NCBI GenBank assembly: GCA_910577405.1
Contig: CAJTMG010000001.1
Location: forward strand, 101,808-165,807
Origin: an uncultured Oscillibacter sp.
GTDB taxonomy: Bacteria > Bacillota > Clostridia > Oscillospirales > Oscillospiraceae
Direction: 5' to 3'
DNA length: 64,000 bases
Below the pieces are notes generated by a model. That model saw nothing but the letters and a program-made list of their open reading frames with translations, was not told the origin of the DNA and ran no database searches. This document shows, piece after piece, positions 17,364 through 26,066 of this stretch (position 1 is the stretch's first letter; each line of letters opens with the position of its first letter). Made by a program: the position numbers and the translations under genes.

Positions 17364-18988
17364 TCCTGCTTTCCTCCTTCGTCTTCGCAGTCTCGTAAAA
17401 CCGCCTCGGCACAGCGCATTCCATCGGCAGCGGCGGACAGAATGCCTCCCGCGTATCCGGCGCCCTCCCCGCAGGGGTACAGCCCCCGGACCGCCGATTG
17501 ACAGCCTTCGTCACGCAATATCCGTACCGGCGACGAACTCCGGCTTTCTACCGCCGTCAGAACCGCGTCCGGGTCGTCAAAGCCTTTCAGTTTCCGGCCA
17601 AGGATTGGAAGGGCTTCCGCAAGCGACCCGGCGATGAATTCCGGCAGGCAGTCCCAGAGATTCCCCCATGTTACCCCGGGACGGTATGTGGGTTTGACCT
17701 TCCCTGGGCCTACAGACGGACGGCGGGCCAGAAAATCCTCTACTCTCTGCGCCGGGGCCAGATACCCGCCGCCGCCAAGAGCATACGCCGCTTCCTCTAA
17801 ACGCCTCTGAAACGTTACTCCCGCCAGAGGTCCCCCGCCGCCAAAATCCTCCGGGGTCACGCCTGCCAAAAGCCCGCCGTTGATGTTCTCACCGTCCCGG
17901 GCATAGGCGCTCATGCCGTTGGTCACCGCCCTGCCTGCCTCGGACGCCGCCGCTACTACCTCGCCGCCGGGACAGACACAGAAGGAAAATACCCCCCGGC
18001 CGTTTCCCAGATGACAGGACAGTTTATAGCTGGACACCGGCAGGCCTGGATGTCCCGCGTACTGCCGGTATTGAGCCGCGTCGCAGTCCGCCTGAAGATG
18101 CTCTATCCGGACCCCCACCGCAAAGGGCTTTGACTCCATGGGCACTCCCCGGCGCTCCAGCATGGCAAACACGTCCCTCGCGGAATGGCCGGGGCAGAGA
18201 ATCAGACGGCGGCAGGGTATCCGGTACGGGCCGTCAGAATTTTCCACGGCAACAGCCTCCAGACAGCCGGCTGAAAGCTCCAGGTCCGTCAGGCGGTTCT
18301 GAAAGCGGATTTCCACGCCAAGCTCCAGCAGCTTCCGGCGGAGATCCTGCAAAAGCACATAAAGATAATCGGTGCCGACATGGGGCTTCGCGTCAATCAG
18401 GATATCCTCCGGCGCGCCGCAGGAAACCAGCTGTTCCAAGATAAAACGGTGCCGGGGATCTTTGGTGCCGGTGTTCAGCTTGCCGTCCGAGAACGCGCCC
18501 GCGCCGCCTTCCCCAAACTGCACGTTGCTCTCCAAATCCAGCTCCCCCGTGGCCCAGAACCGCTCTACATCCGCCCGGCGTTCCTCGACCTTACGGCCAC
18601 GCTCCAGCAGAATCGGACGCTGTCCCGCCCGAGCCAACACCAGCGCCGCAAACAGTCCCCCAGGACCCGCGCCCACTATGACCGGACGGATTTCAGGCGG
18701 CGGCATCATGGGCGGCAGTCTGTACGGCTCCGGCGGCTCCCAGCGCGTCACGGCCCCCGTTCCATGGACTTTCCGGCCACGACAGCGCTTCAATACCGCC
18801 GATTCTCCCTTGACTTCAGCCGCCACCGTGCAGATCAAAGCCACGCCGTCCCTTGCGTCAACGCTCCGCCGCAGAAGCCAGACACGCCCTAACGCCTCCG
18901 GCCTGACCCCCAGCGCCCTCGACGCCGCTGCCCGCAAGCCTTCCGTTCCGCTCCCCGGCGGCGTCCGCAGGTTTTCTATCCGCAGCAT
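17360..18988 (-). CDS. FAD-dependent oxidoreductase, COG2509 family
   Basis: 542 residues from the ATG at 18988, seven bases after GGAGG; an in-frame start at 19024 lacks a ribosome site. After an N-terminal domain of about 100 residues comes the FAD-binding GAGPGGLFAALVLARAG with the Glu ending the second strand (LLERG). Then follow SNVQFGEGGAGAFSDGKL and, at the C-terminus, YPCGEGAGYAGGI. The family is widespread in Firmicutes and has no proven substrate. It is coupled with a hydroxyacid dehydrogenase, so a redox step on a common metabolite is possible. Confidence 0.88.
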   Translation of the reverse strand: MLRIENLRTPPGSGTEGLRAAASRALGVRPEALGRVWLLRRSVDARDGVALICTVAAEVKGESAVLKRCRGRKVHGTGAVTRWEPPEPYRLPPMMPPPEIRPVIVGAGPGGLFAALVLARAGQRPILLERGRKVEERRADVERFWATGELDLESNVQFGEGGAGAFSDGKLNTGTKDPRHRFILEQLVSCGAPEDILIDAKPHVGTDYLYVLLQDLRRKLLELGVEIRFQNRLTDLELSAGCLEAVAVENSDGPYRIPCRRLILCPGHSARDVFAMLERRGVPMESKPFAVGVRIEHLQADCDAAQYRQYAGHPGLPVSSYKLSCHLGNGRGVFSFCVCPGGEVVAAASEAGRAVTNGMSAYARDGENINGGLLAGVTPEDFGGGGPLAGVTFQRRLEEAAYALGGGGYLAPAQRVEDFLARRPSVGPGKVKPTYRPGVTWGNLWDCLPEFIAGSLAEALPILGRKLKGFDDPDAVLTAVESRSSSPVRILRDEGCQSAVRGLYPCGEGAGYAGGILSAAADGMRCAEAVLRDCEDEGGKQE

Positions 18989-19295
18989 CCTCACCCCTCC
19001 TTGCTTTGCCTGCCATTCTATCACATATCTTTTGTAAATAAAAGCCTGTACCGCGTTTTTCTTTGCTCCCTCATCCCCCTTTCGCCCGGACCGTGGGAAT
19101 TTCCTGGAACGTTCAAAATTTCTTCATCGTTCTTTCAGGCCTTTTTAAGTTACACCGGATATACTTCAAGCAATGATTCAGAAAAACAAAATTCAAAAAT
19201 CTGACAAACCCGGTTCATACTTTCGTCAAAAATTTCTGTTATCTTATCTTCTAAAGAAAGCCGGATCGGGATACATATGAAGGAGGATATTCTGT

Positions 19296-20693
19296 ATGTA
19301 TAACGACGAAAAGAATCTGTACGACTATACTTACCGCAAGGACGGCAGCGAGATTCCCTATTCCAGGGAGAGCGTCCGCCCGCAGGTAAGCCCCGATTGG
19401 CCCGATGGTCAGAATCCTTACGCGGCCAAGGGGACCGTTCAGGAGGGAAAGCCTTTGAAGAAAAAACGCTCCGGCTTGAAAATCGCCGCGCTTGCCCTGG
19501 CCTTTGCGCTTCTGGGCGGAATTGCCGGCGGCGGCGCTGTCTGGGCTGTGTCCCGCGGCGCTCATACCAGTGAACTGAACCTCAGCAGCCGTCCCGCTAC
19601 CCAGGTCGCCATCAACCACGTGGACGGAAAAACGCCTATGACTGACCCCGAAGTCTACGCCGCAAACGTCAACAGCGTCGTCTCTATCAATACCTCCGCC
19701 AACGCCGGTTATAACTTCTACGGTCAGCCGGTGGAGTCCGCGTCCTCCGGCTCCGGGTTCGTGCTCACCAAGGACGGTTATATCGCTACCAATTATCACG
19801 TTGTTCAGAAAGCTACCACTGTGAAAGTTACCCTCTATAACGGGGATACCTACGACGCAAAATTTGTCAACGGCGATGAGGACTACGATATCGCCGTCAT
19901 TAAGGTGGAAGCTGAGAACCTCCAGCCCGTCACACTGGGAGACAGCAGCAAGCTCAATGTGGGCGACCGGGTCCTGGCAATCGGCAATCCTTTGGGCGAA
20001 CTCACCTTCTCCATGACCGGCGGTATGGTCTCCTGCGTGGACCGGGCCATTAACGTGGACGGCACGCCCTTCAATATGATCCAGACGGACGCTTCCATCA
20101 ACCCCGGCAACTCCGGCGGGCCGCTCTTCAACAGTTACGGCGAGGTCATCGGTATCGTGTCCGCGAAATATTCCGCCTCCGCTAACGGCGATACCGTGGA
20201 GGGCCTGGGCTTCGCGATTCCTATGAACGACGTGTTCGCTATGATGGAAGATATCATGACCAACGGTTATGTGACCAGCAAGCCCTTCCTCGGCATTACT
20301 CCTATGAGCATGACAGAGCAGATGGCCGTGCAGTACCGTTTCACTGTAACAAAAGGCGTCTTCGTCTGCTCCGTGGAAGAAGATTCCGCCGCTGACGACG
20401 CCGGCCTGCAAATGGGCGACGTGATTACAAAGGTGGATGATATCGAAATTTCCGACATAAAAGAACTGAACGCCGCCAAGAAGAAATATTCCGCAGGCGA
20501 CACGTCCACCCTGGAAGTCTACCGGGACGGGCAGACCATCAGCGTCAGCATCACCTGGGGCGCGACGCCGGTGGAGAATCAGGCCGCCGCTCAGCAGCAA
20601 CAGGAAACCCAGAATAACCAGGGGAATCAGTATCCCTACAATGGCGGCGAGTACAATCCCTTCGAGGACCTGTTCCGTTACTTCTACGGCTGA
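19296..20693 (+). CDS. htrA: HtrA/DegP-like membrane-anchored serine protease with PDZ domain
   Basis: 465 residues, ATG at 19296 after AAGGAGG. A cytoplasmic N-terminus of about 60 residues with Lys-rich end leads to one membrane helix (about 62-85). The trypsin-like domain has the triad His168 (NYHVV), Asp198 (DYDIAVIK) and Ser273 (GNSGGPL). A PDZ domain follows (about 330-425, GVFVCSVEEDSAADDAGL), then a Gln/Asn-rich tail. HtrA proteases degrade or refold misfolded envelope proteins outside the membrane. Single gene on the plus strand, closed by the terminator at 20875-20909. Confidence 0.93.
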   Translation: MYNDEKNLYDYTYRKDGSEIPYSRESVRPQVSPDWPDGQNPYAAKGTVQEGKPLKKKRSGLKIAALALAFALLGGIAGGGAVWAVSRGAHTSELNLSSRPATQVAINHVDGKTPMTDPEVYAANVNSVVSINTSANAGYNFYGQPVESASSGSGFVLTKDGYIATNYHVVQKATTVKVTLYNGDTYDAKFVNGDEDYDIAVIKVEAENLQPVTLGDSSKLNVGDRVLAIGNPLGELTFSMTGGMVSCVDRAINVDGTPFNMIQTDASINPGNSGGPLFNSYGEVIGIVSAKYSASANGDTVEGLGFAIPMNDVFAMMEDIMTNGYVTSKPFLGITPMSMTEQMAVQYRFTVTKGVFVCSVEEDSAADDAGLQMGDVITKVDDIEISDIKELNAAKKKYSAGDTSTLEVYRDGQTISVSITWGATPVENQAAAQQQQETQNNQGNQYPYNGGEYNPFEDLFRYFYG

Positions 20694-20874
20694 CCCGCTG
20701 TTCACGTTCCTGTCAACCCGTGTGCTCCCTCTCGCGTCTGAAGGAAAGCTCTGGGGCAATCGCTCCGGAAAGGCAAAAAGCTGTCCATGCGGCGGACGGA
20801 GAGAGGTTGTATATAAATGAACGCAGGCGGTTTCCGTCTACACGGACCATATGGTTATAAGAATGAACTCAATG

Positions 20875-20909
20875 CAAAAGGGCCTCCCGGTTTCGGAAGG
20901 TCCTTTTTG
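20875..20909. terminator. Bidirectional terminator between htrA and the dicarboxylate symporter gene
   Basis: A-run, GGGCCTCCC, loop GGTTTC, GGAAGGTCC, then TTTTT. The arms pair with wobbles on both strands and T-runs flank both sides, so it can end htrA (plus) and the convergent symporter operon (minus). The rest of the gap (20694-20939) shows no gene. Confidence 0.75.
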
Positions 20910-20939
20910 CGTATTTATGGGAATCTGATCAAAGAGGGA

Positions 20940-22214
20940 TCACTTGCGGAGCGCCTTTTGCAGCCAGTCTTTGCCGTCCACAAAGCGGGAGACAATGTAG
21001 CAGGTCACATAGTCTCCGGCGGCGTTTATCATTGTGGCCGGAGGGTCCACCAGATTGCCGATCACCACCAGAATCGGGAACGCAACATCCATCTGCTGGG
21101 GGAAGAAAATGGAGCAGATGATATATTCGCCGATGTACCCGCCGCCAGGGACGCCGCTCATGCCGACAGAACTCAGCACGGCTACCAAAACCACCTTAAC
21201 CAGCATCCCGACGCCGCTGAACGGAATCCCGAAGACCCCGAAAACAAAGGCAATTTTCAGCACGCAGGAGAAACAGGAGCCGTCCATGTGCATCGTGGCG
21301 CCCAAAGGCAGCACCATGTCGCTGACATCCTTGCGAATGCCCGTATCCGCCGCTTCCTCCATGTTCGTCGGAATGGTGGCCACAGAAGAGCAGGTGCCCA
21401 GAGAAACCACCGCGGGCTTTGTGATGTGGCGGAACATGATCTTCGGGCCGTCCTTCCCGCCGCCGAACCAGGCAAACAGCGGCCAGGCGGTGAAGATGTA
21501 GACAAAGCAGAGGGGATAGTACACCACCATGGCCCGGGCGTAGGCTTCCGTAATCTGAGAGCCGTAGGTCGCCACTAGGTCCGCAAAGAAGCCGAAAAAC
21601 GCTATGGGCGCATAGTACGTCACAATTTTCACAAACCGCAGCATCACGTTCGCAAGGTCTTCCAGGAATTTGCCTACCAGCGTATCCTTGCCTCCGTTCA
21701 GGTTTACCGAAAAGCCAAAGAGCAGCGAGAATACAATCAGCGGCAGCATCGCACGGCGGGACAGCAATCCCACAAAGTCCTCCGCCGTGAAGAAATTCAC
21801 AATCAGCTCCGACATCGTGGCATAGCTTCCGATTTCCTCCGACGGCAGAGCGTTCCAGGGCGTCAGTACCGGCGGAAAGAGAACCATCAGCACATACATA
21901 ATCACCGCCGCAATCGCTCCCGTTATCACGAACGTCCCTACCGTCACCCCCATGATCTTTCCGGCCCGCTTCCGGCTCTGCATATTGGCTACCGCGCTGG
22001 AAATCGACGCGAAGACCATCGGCACCACTATGCAGAACATCATATTGATAAACACTGTGCCCAGGGGTTTCAATACCGTGGCTCCGGCGCTGATGACATT
22101 CCCTTCCGCGTCCGTTACCCTGGGATTGATCCAGCCCGTTATGGCTCCCGCTGTCATTGCTCCCAGCATGATGAACATAAACGCATAGTTCCTTGCAATA
22201 GATTTCTTTTCCAT
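20940..22214 (-). CDS. Dicarboxylate/amino acid:cation symporter (DAACS family)
   Basis: 424 residues from the ATG at 22214 behind GGGAGGAGAG. At least eight hydrophobic segments. The serine-rich re-entrant loop reads LGTCSSVATIPTNME and the motif corresponding to NMDGT reads GATMHMDGS; both form the substrate site in GltPh/GltP transporters. It probably imports Glu, Asp or C4-dicarboxylates with H+ or Na+. It starts 16 bases after dapF ends and is cotranscribed with it. The pairing suggests supply of an amino-acid precursor, which is inference. Confidence 0.9.
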   Translation of the reverse strand: MEKKSIARNYAFMFIMLGAMTAGAITGWINPRVTDAEGNVISAGATVLKPLGTVFINMMFCIVVPMVFASISSAVANMQSRKRAGKIMGVTVGTFVITGAIAAVIMYVLMVLFPPVLTPWNALPSEEIGSYATMSELIVNFFTAEDFVGLLSRRAMLPLIVFSLLFGFSVNLNGGKDTLVGKFLEDLANVMLRFVKIVTYYAPIAFFGFFADLVATYGSQITEAYARAMVVYYPLCFVYIFTAWPLFAWFGGGKDGPKIMFRHITKPAVVSLGTCSSVATIPTNMEEAADTGIRKDVSDMVLPLGATMHMDGSCFSCVLKIAFVFGVFGIPFSGVGMLVKVVLVAVLSSVGMSGVPGGGYIGEYIICSIFFPQQMDVAFPILVVIGNLVDPPATMINAAGDYVTCYIVSRFVDGKDWLQKALRK

Positions 22215-22230
22215 AATCTCTCCTCCCGTA

Positions 22231-23082
22231 TCAAACACAATCCTGCCGCGTCAGTTCCTCGTCCGTCACCTGTCCCTTGCAGACAATATTTGTGGGGCCG
22301 GTCAGATACAGATTCGCAATCCGGTCTCCGTCCCGCTCCGCGTCTGCCGTCAGAACCCCGCCTCTCATCTCCGCCCGGACGCCCTTCCCGCTGACCTTGC
22401 CCAGAAGCGTCAGCACCGCAACCACAGAGCCGGTCCCCGTGCCGCAGGCATAAGTGAAATCCTCCACGCCACGCTCGAAGGTTCGTTCATACAACTGGTC
22501 TGGGCCGGTCAGCTCGCAGAAATTCACATTGGCCCCTTTCGGAAACGCCGGGTGCCAGCGCAATTTCCGGCCAAGCTCCCGAAGCTCGTCCCCGTCGGCT
22601 TCCCGCAGACCCGGATAGGGAACCACCGCATGGGGCAGGCCGGGATTCCCTAACTCTACGTAAGAGCAGGGCCAGACCGTTCCCTCAAGCTCCACCGGAT
22701 ACTCCAGCCGCACCTCACTGGGGTCGTTCAGCCGGATTCGATACTGCCTCCGGTCAATGCGCCAGCCGGTTACAAGACCCGCCGCCGTCTCCACCCGCTG
22801 GACCTCCCCCGCAAGGCCCTTCTCGTACCCGTACCGGCAGATACATCGGGCTCCGTTGCCGCACATCTCCCCCGCGCTGCCGTCCGAATTGTAGAACAGC
22901 ATCCGGTAATCGCCGTCAGCCCGGGGCGCGTCCACTACCATCAGGCCGTCCGCGCCGATGGACAGACGACGCTCGCACAACGTCCGGGCCAGGGCGGGGA
23001 ATGCCTCCTCCGGCAGCTTCTCTTCCAGATTGTTCAGCACCAGAAAGTCGTTCCCTGCGCCGTTCATTTTCCAAAACTGCAT
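22231..23082 (-). CDS. dapF: Diaminopimelate epimerase
   Basis: 283 residues from the ATG at 23082, which follows AAGGAGGAAACCTG; in-frame codons upstream are untranslated. Converts LL- to meso-diaminopimelate for lysine and peptidoglycan, using two cysteines as acid and base. Both are present: Cys74 in EMCGNGARC and the second in YACGTGTGS near residue 218. The N-terminal MQFWKMNGAGNDF is characteristic. It is the first gene of a two-gene unit with the dicarboxylate symporter. Confidence 0.96.
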   Translation of the reverse strand: MQFWKMNGAGNDFLVLNNLEEKLPEEAFPALARTLCERRLSIGADGLMVVDAPRADGDYRMLFYNSDGSAGEMCGNGARCICRYGYEKGLAGEVQRVETAAGLVTGWRIDRRQYRIRLNDPSEVRLEYPVELEGTVWPCSYVELGNPGLPHAVVPYPGLREADGDELRELGRKLRWHPAFPKGANVNFCELTGPDQLYERTFERGVEDFTYACGTGTGSVVAVLTLLGKVSGKGVRAEMRGGVLTADAERDGDRIANLYLTGPTNIVCKGQVTDEELTRQDCV

Positions 23083-23249
23083 CAGGTTTCCTCCTTTTTC
23101 TTGTCTCCTTCTATTATACCTGCCATAAAAGCCAGTTTGCACCGCAGATTGTGCCGCAAACCTTGCAAATCGTGCTCCCTTTGGAAATGCCTGCCATTGT
23201 TTCGGACGCGTTCTTTCTGCTTTGTGGGATTTTATGGAAGCGGCCGCGT

Positions 23250-23289
23250 AAAAAACAGGGCTCCTCACCCAAGGAAAGAAGCCCCGTTT
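23250..23289 (-). terminator. Rho-independent terminator after the sodium/solute symporter gene
   Basis: On the minus strand CGGGGCT pairs with AGCCCTG (one wobble, partly extended) and is followed by TTTTTT. It lies immediately downstream of the symporter stop, upstream of dapF. Confidence 0.75.
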
Positions 23290-23293
23290 CTGC

Positions 23294-24829
23294 TTACATG
23301 GATTTTACTTTGTCGTAGGTCTTCAGAATATCCTGCTCCGGTTCCCCAGTCGCAAGGCTGACCGCGATCATGGCAATGCAGCCCACAATAAAGGCCGGGA
23401 GCAGCTCGTAAATGGCCCACGCGCCGCCCATGGGAGCTACCAGGTATTTCCAGGCAAACACCGTCACGCTGCCCGCAATCATACCCGCCAGCGCGCCCTG
23501 ACGGTTGGAACGACGCCAGAACAGCGCGCACAGCATCACAGGACCGAACGCCGCGCCAAAGCCCGCCCATGCAAAGGACACCACCCGGAAAACGGAACTA
23601 TTGGGGTCCCAGGCCAGAATCACGCCGACAATGGCAATGCCTACCACCGTTGCCCGGGCCGCCAGCATGGACTGCTTTTCCGTCAGCTTGATGCCGAAGA
23701 ATTCCTCCAGCAGATTCTGAGAAACGCTGGACGCCGCGGTCAAAAGCTGGCTGTCGGCGGTGGACATGGTTGCCGCCAGAATGCCCGCCAGAATTACACC
23801 AGCAATCAGGGCCAGAAGCACGCCGCTTTGACTCATCAGGTTGGACATCACAATAACGATGGTCTCGGAATCCGCGCTGGTGGTCAGGAACGGAATCTTG
23901 CCCGCCGTGGACACGCTGTAGCCCACCACGCCGATCAGAATCGCCACAAACATGGAGATCACCACCCAGATGGACGCAATCCGCCGGGAAATCTTCAGCT
24001 TTTCCTCGTCCTCAATGGCCATGAACCGCAGAAGAATATGAGGCATTCCGAAGTATCCCAAGCCCCAGGCCAGAGTGGAGACAATGCTCAGGAAGCCGTA
24101 GGAAGCCGCCTCGCCGGTTTCGGGATTGTAGCCCTGGGTCAGGTTCAGATAGCCGGGGAGCGCTTGGGCGTTGGTCATGACCGCATCCCAGCCGCCTGCT
24201 TCCCGGACGCCAAAGAAGATAATCACCACCAGGGCTATGGACATCACAACGCTCTGAATCAGGTCCGTGGTAGACACCGCCAGGAAGCCGCCCAGAACCG
24301 TATAGCCAATAATCACCAGCGCGCCGACGATCATGGCAGTATGGTAATCCACTCCAAGAAGACTGTTGAACAGCGTGCCCACAGCCTTGAACCCGGACGC
24401 GGTGTAGGGGATAAAGAACACCAGAATGATAACGGCCGCAATACAGGCGAGGATATGCCGGTTATCGCCGTAGCGCCGGGAGAAAAAGTCCGGAATCGTG
24501 ATGGCTCCCGTAGCGGCAGAGTACCGGCGGAGCCTCTTGGCCACAATCAGCCAATTCAAATACGTGCCTACAGCCAGGCCGATCACTGTCCAGCCTACTT
24601 CTGCCACGCCGCATAAATACGCCAGTCCGGGCAGGCCCATCAGGAGATAGCTGCTCATGTCGGAAGCCTCTGCGCTCATGGCTGTCACCACCGGGCCAAG
24701 ACGCCGGCCGCCAAGATAGAAATCGTTGGACGAACTGCTTCCCACGCGGCTGAAATACACGCCCACGCCGATCATGGCCGCCAGATATACCGTTATGGCC
24801 AGAATGATGCACATCTGTGCTGTCGTCAT
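23294..24829 (-). CDS. putP: Sodium:solute symporter, proline permease PutP-like
   Basis: 511 residues from the ATG at 24829, preceded by GAGGAGAG. Twelve to thirteen hydrophobic segments. The N-terminus reads DFYLGGRRLGPVVTAMSAEASDMSSYLLMGLPG (in parts), the Na+-site helix typical of PutP. Later come GYTVLGGFLAVSTTDLIQ and AAFGPVMLCALFWRR. It most likely imports L-proline with Na+; other members carry pantothenate or sialate, but the signature favours proline. Monocistronic, with its own terminator. Confidence 0.9.
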   Translation of the reverse strand: MTTAQMCIILAITVYLAAMIGVGVYFSRVGSSSSNDFYLGGRRLGPVVTAMSAEASDMSSYLLMGLPGLAYLCGVAEVGWTVIGLAVGTYLNWLIVAKRLRRYSAATGAITIPDFFSRRYGDNRHILACIAAVIILVFFIPYTASGFKAVGTLFNSLLGVDYHTAMIVGALVIIGYTVLGGFLAVSTTDLIQSVVMSIALVVIIFFGVREAGGWDAVMTNAQALPGYLNLTQGYNPETGEAASYGFLSIVSTLAWGLGYFGMPHILLRFMAIEDEEKLKISRRIASIWVVISMFVAILIGVVGYSVSTAGKIPFLTTSADSETIVIVMSNLMSQSGVLLALIAGVILAGILAATMSTADSQLLTAASSVSQNLLEEFFGIKLTEKQSMLAARATVVGIAIVGVILAWDPNSSVFRVVSFAWAGFGAAFGPVMLCALFWRRSNRQGALAGMIAGSVTVFAWKYLVAPMGGAWAIYELLPAFIVGCIAMIAVSLATGEPEQDILKTYDKVKSM

Positions 24830-24899
24830 AATTCTCTCCTCTTCCTTCACAAAAAATCAACAAACGGCATCATACCACACTTTTAACAAGAATGAAAGA

Positions 24900-24936
24900 C
24901 AGAACCGTGTATAGAACTCATTCTATACGGATTCTG
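24900..24936 (-). terminator. Long inverted repeat downstream of the TetR gene
   Basis: CAGAA-CCGTGTATAGAA, loop CTCA, TTCTATACGGATTCTG: an almost perfect hairpin of about 15 pairs. On the minus strand it follows the TetR gene by about 85 bases, with a weak T-rich tail (TCTTTCATTCTTG). It is probably a terminator. It also sits just upstream of the symporter gene and could serve as an operator. Confidence 0.5.
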
Positions 24937-25024
24937 CCCTTTCACTTGATTTTTTATGTCATTGCAAGGCTTTTAAATCAGACGATTTTCTGAAATCCAA
25001 GAGGACGGGAAAATAAAATTTTTC

Positions 25025-25621
25025 TCAACTCTCCCGAGGGCTCCGGTAGCTCTCCAGAAACATAGGCGTCATCTTGTCGCTGTAGGCCACCAGAGAATAT
25101 TCGCCGCCGCAGAGACACCAGTCGTACATCAAGGCCCGTTCCCAGAGCGCGTATGCCTTGAGGATCTCATTGACCGTGCAGTCCTGCCGGAGCTGGCCCA
25201 CCTCCTGTCCCTCGCTGATGATCTTCCGAAGGAGCCGGAAATAGGTGCGGTTCCGGTCCAGAAGGTGCTTCTCCCCCCGGGCCAGAAGCTGCGTTGAGAG
25301 CAGACGCGTCAGCAGATCTATGGAAATGCCGCCGTCTATCATGGCAAACAGCTCGTGATTCAGATACTCCAGCTTTTCAAGGGCATTTTTCCCGGGGTCC
25401 ATCGTCTCCTGAAGCGCCTCATATTTCTCATCAAAGACATTGGCCAGCGTACCCAAAAGGGCGTCCTTTCCCTCAAAATAATGGTAAAAAGAACCCTTGC
25501 TGGTTTCTGACTCAAAGACGATATCCTCCACTGTCGTCTCCTCATAGCCCTGCTCATAGAAGAGCTTCCAGGCTGCGGCGATAATCCTTCCCTTGGTGTT
25601 CCGGCTGTTTTTTCTCGGCAT
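25025..25621 (-). CDS. TetR/AcrR family transcriptional regulator
   Basis: 198 residues. The N-terminal helix-turn-helix is typical: TVEDIVFESETSKGSFYHYF at about residues 30-50. The C-terminal ligand domain is helical (residues 60-190) and not assignable. It is divergent from the MATE exporter gene, which begins 445 bases away, so control of that exporter is the simplest reading. An 11-bp inverted repeat in the gap (25767-25822) could be part of its binding site. Confidence 0.9.
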   Translation of the reverse strand: MPRKNSRNTKGRIIAAAWKLFYEQGYEETTVEDIVFESETSKGSFYHYFEGKDALLGTLANVFDEKYEALQETMDPGKNALEKLEYLNHELFAMIDGGISIDLLTRLLSTQLLARGEKHLLDRNRTYFRLLRKIISEGQEVGQLRQDCTVNEILKAYALWERALMYDWCLCGGEYSLVAYSDKMTPMFLESYRSPRES

Positions 25622-25766
25622 CTGAACGCCCCCTCTCTTCGTTTATCATACCGGATTTTTCCACAAAACGCAAGGTGTTTTCTTCCCAAAAGCGAAAGTT
25701 TTTATTGCGGGGTTTTGATTTTGTTAAATGGCGCGTTTGGAGCAGATGAAAAGGCTCTGTTCTGGC

Positions 25767-25822
25767 GGATAAAAACGGACGCTTTTTGCAGCTTTCCAGT
25801 CAGTGAAAACGCCGTTTTATCC
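25767..25822. repeat. Inverted repeat in the TetR-MATE intergenic region
   Basis: GGATAAAA(A)CGG at 25767-25778 is repeated in reverse as CCGTTTTATCC at 25812-25822 with a spacer of about 33 bases. There is no T-run, so it is not a terminator. It may be an operator pair for the TetR regulator, which is inference. Confidence 0.4.
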
Positions 25823-25871
25823 CCTGCTAACGACGCTTTTTATTAGAATTCAGAAACGCGGAATTACAGGA

Positions 25872-25900
25872 TTGACAATCTGAAGGCAATATGATAGAAT
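25872..25900 (+). promoter_or_regulatory. Consensus sigma-A promoter of the MATE exporter gene
   Basis: TTGACA (25872-25877), 17-base spacer, TAGAAT (25895-25900). Start of transcription is expected near 25907, leaving a leader of about 160 bases before the exporter ATG at 26067. Confidence 0.85.
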
Positions 25901-25906
25901 TGTATC

Positions 25907-26049
25907 GTTCATCGGAGGACGTGCAGTCGTAATTGCGTGTCGAGTATGATGGCAGCAGCAGAGGCATTCGGAGGGCAGGCGCCGACGTATCGGTGCAGGC
26001 CGGATAAGATGCTTTTTGCGGCTGGCGTTATGCCCGGCCTTATTTTTTT
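25907..26049 (+). promoter_or_regulatory. Candidate riboswitch or attenuator leader of the MATE exporter
   Basis: Downstream of the promoter the RNA can form GACGTGCA/TGCGTGTC (8 pairs), then GCGCCGA/TCGGTGC (25979-25996), and then a terminator: GGCCGG-ATAA (25998-26007) with TTAT-GC-CCGGCC (26028-26039) followed by TTATTTTTTT (26040-26049). The terminator ends four bases before the GGAGG of the exporter gene, the layout of a transcriptional attenuator. A 38-codon frame (25946-26062) runs through it and stops in the ribosome site, so a leader-peptide mechanism is also possible. I could not match the upstream part to a known riboswitch class. Confidence 0.6.
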
Positions 26050-26062
26050 GCAAGGAGGTTGA
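25946..26062 (+). CDS. Possible leader peptide of the MATE exporter
   Basis: Frame of 38 codons beginning ATGATG and running through the terminator hairpin to a TGA that overlaps the exporter ribosome site. The product starts MMAAAEAFGG and has no known motif. No proper ribosome site precedes the ATG. It could drive ribosome-mediated attenuation of the exporter or may be fortuitous. Confidence 0.25.
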   Translation: MMAAAEAFGGQAPTYRCRPDKMLFAAGVMPGLIFLQGG

Positions 26063-26066
26063 TTGC

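Noticed and set aside
19251..20759. 502-codon open frame on the minus strand opposite htrA
   Set aside because: It mirrors the htrA coding sequence exactly, has no ribosome site and yields His/Gly-rich nonsense; high GC keeps antisense frames open.
20817..21578. Plus-strand frame of 253 codons after htrA
   Set aside because: Runs through the htrA terminator and then antisense to the dicarboxylate symporter gene.
24900..24936. Insertion-sequence terminal repeat
   Set aside because: A single hairpin with a 4-base loop, no transposase or target duplication; better read as a terminator.
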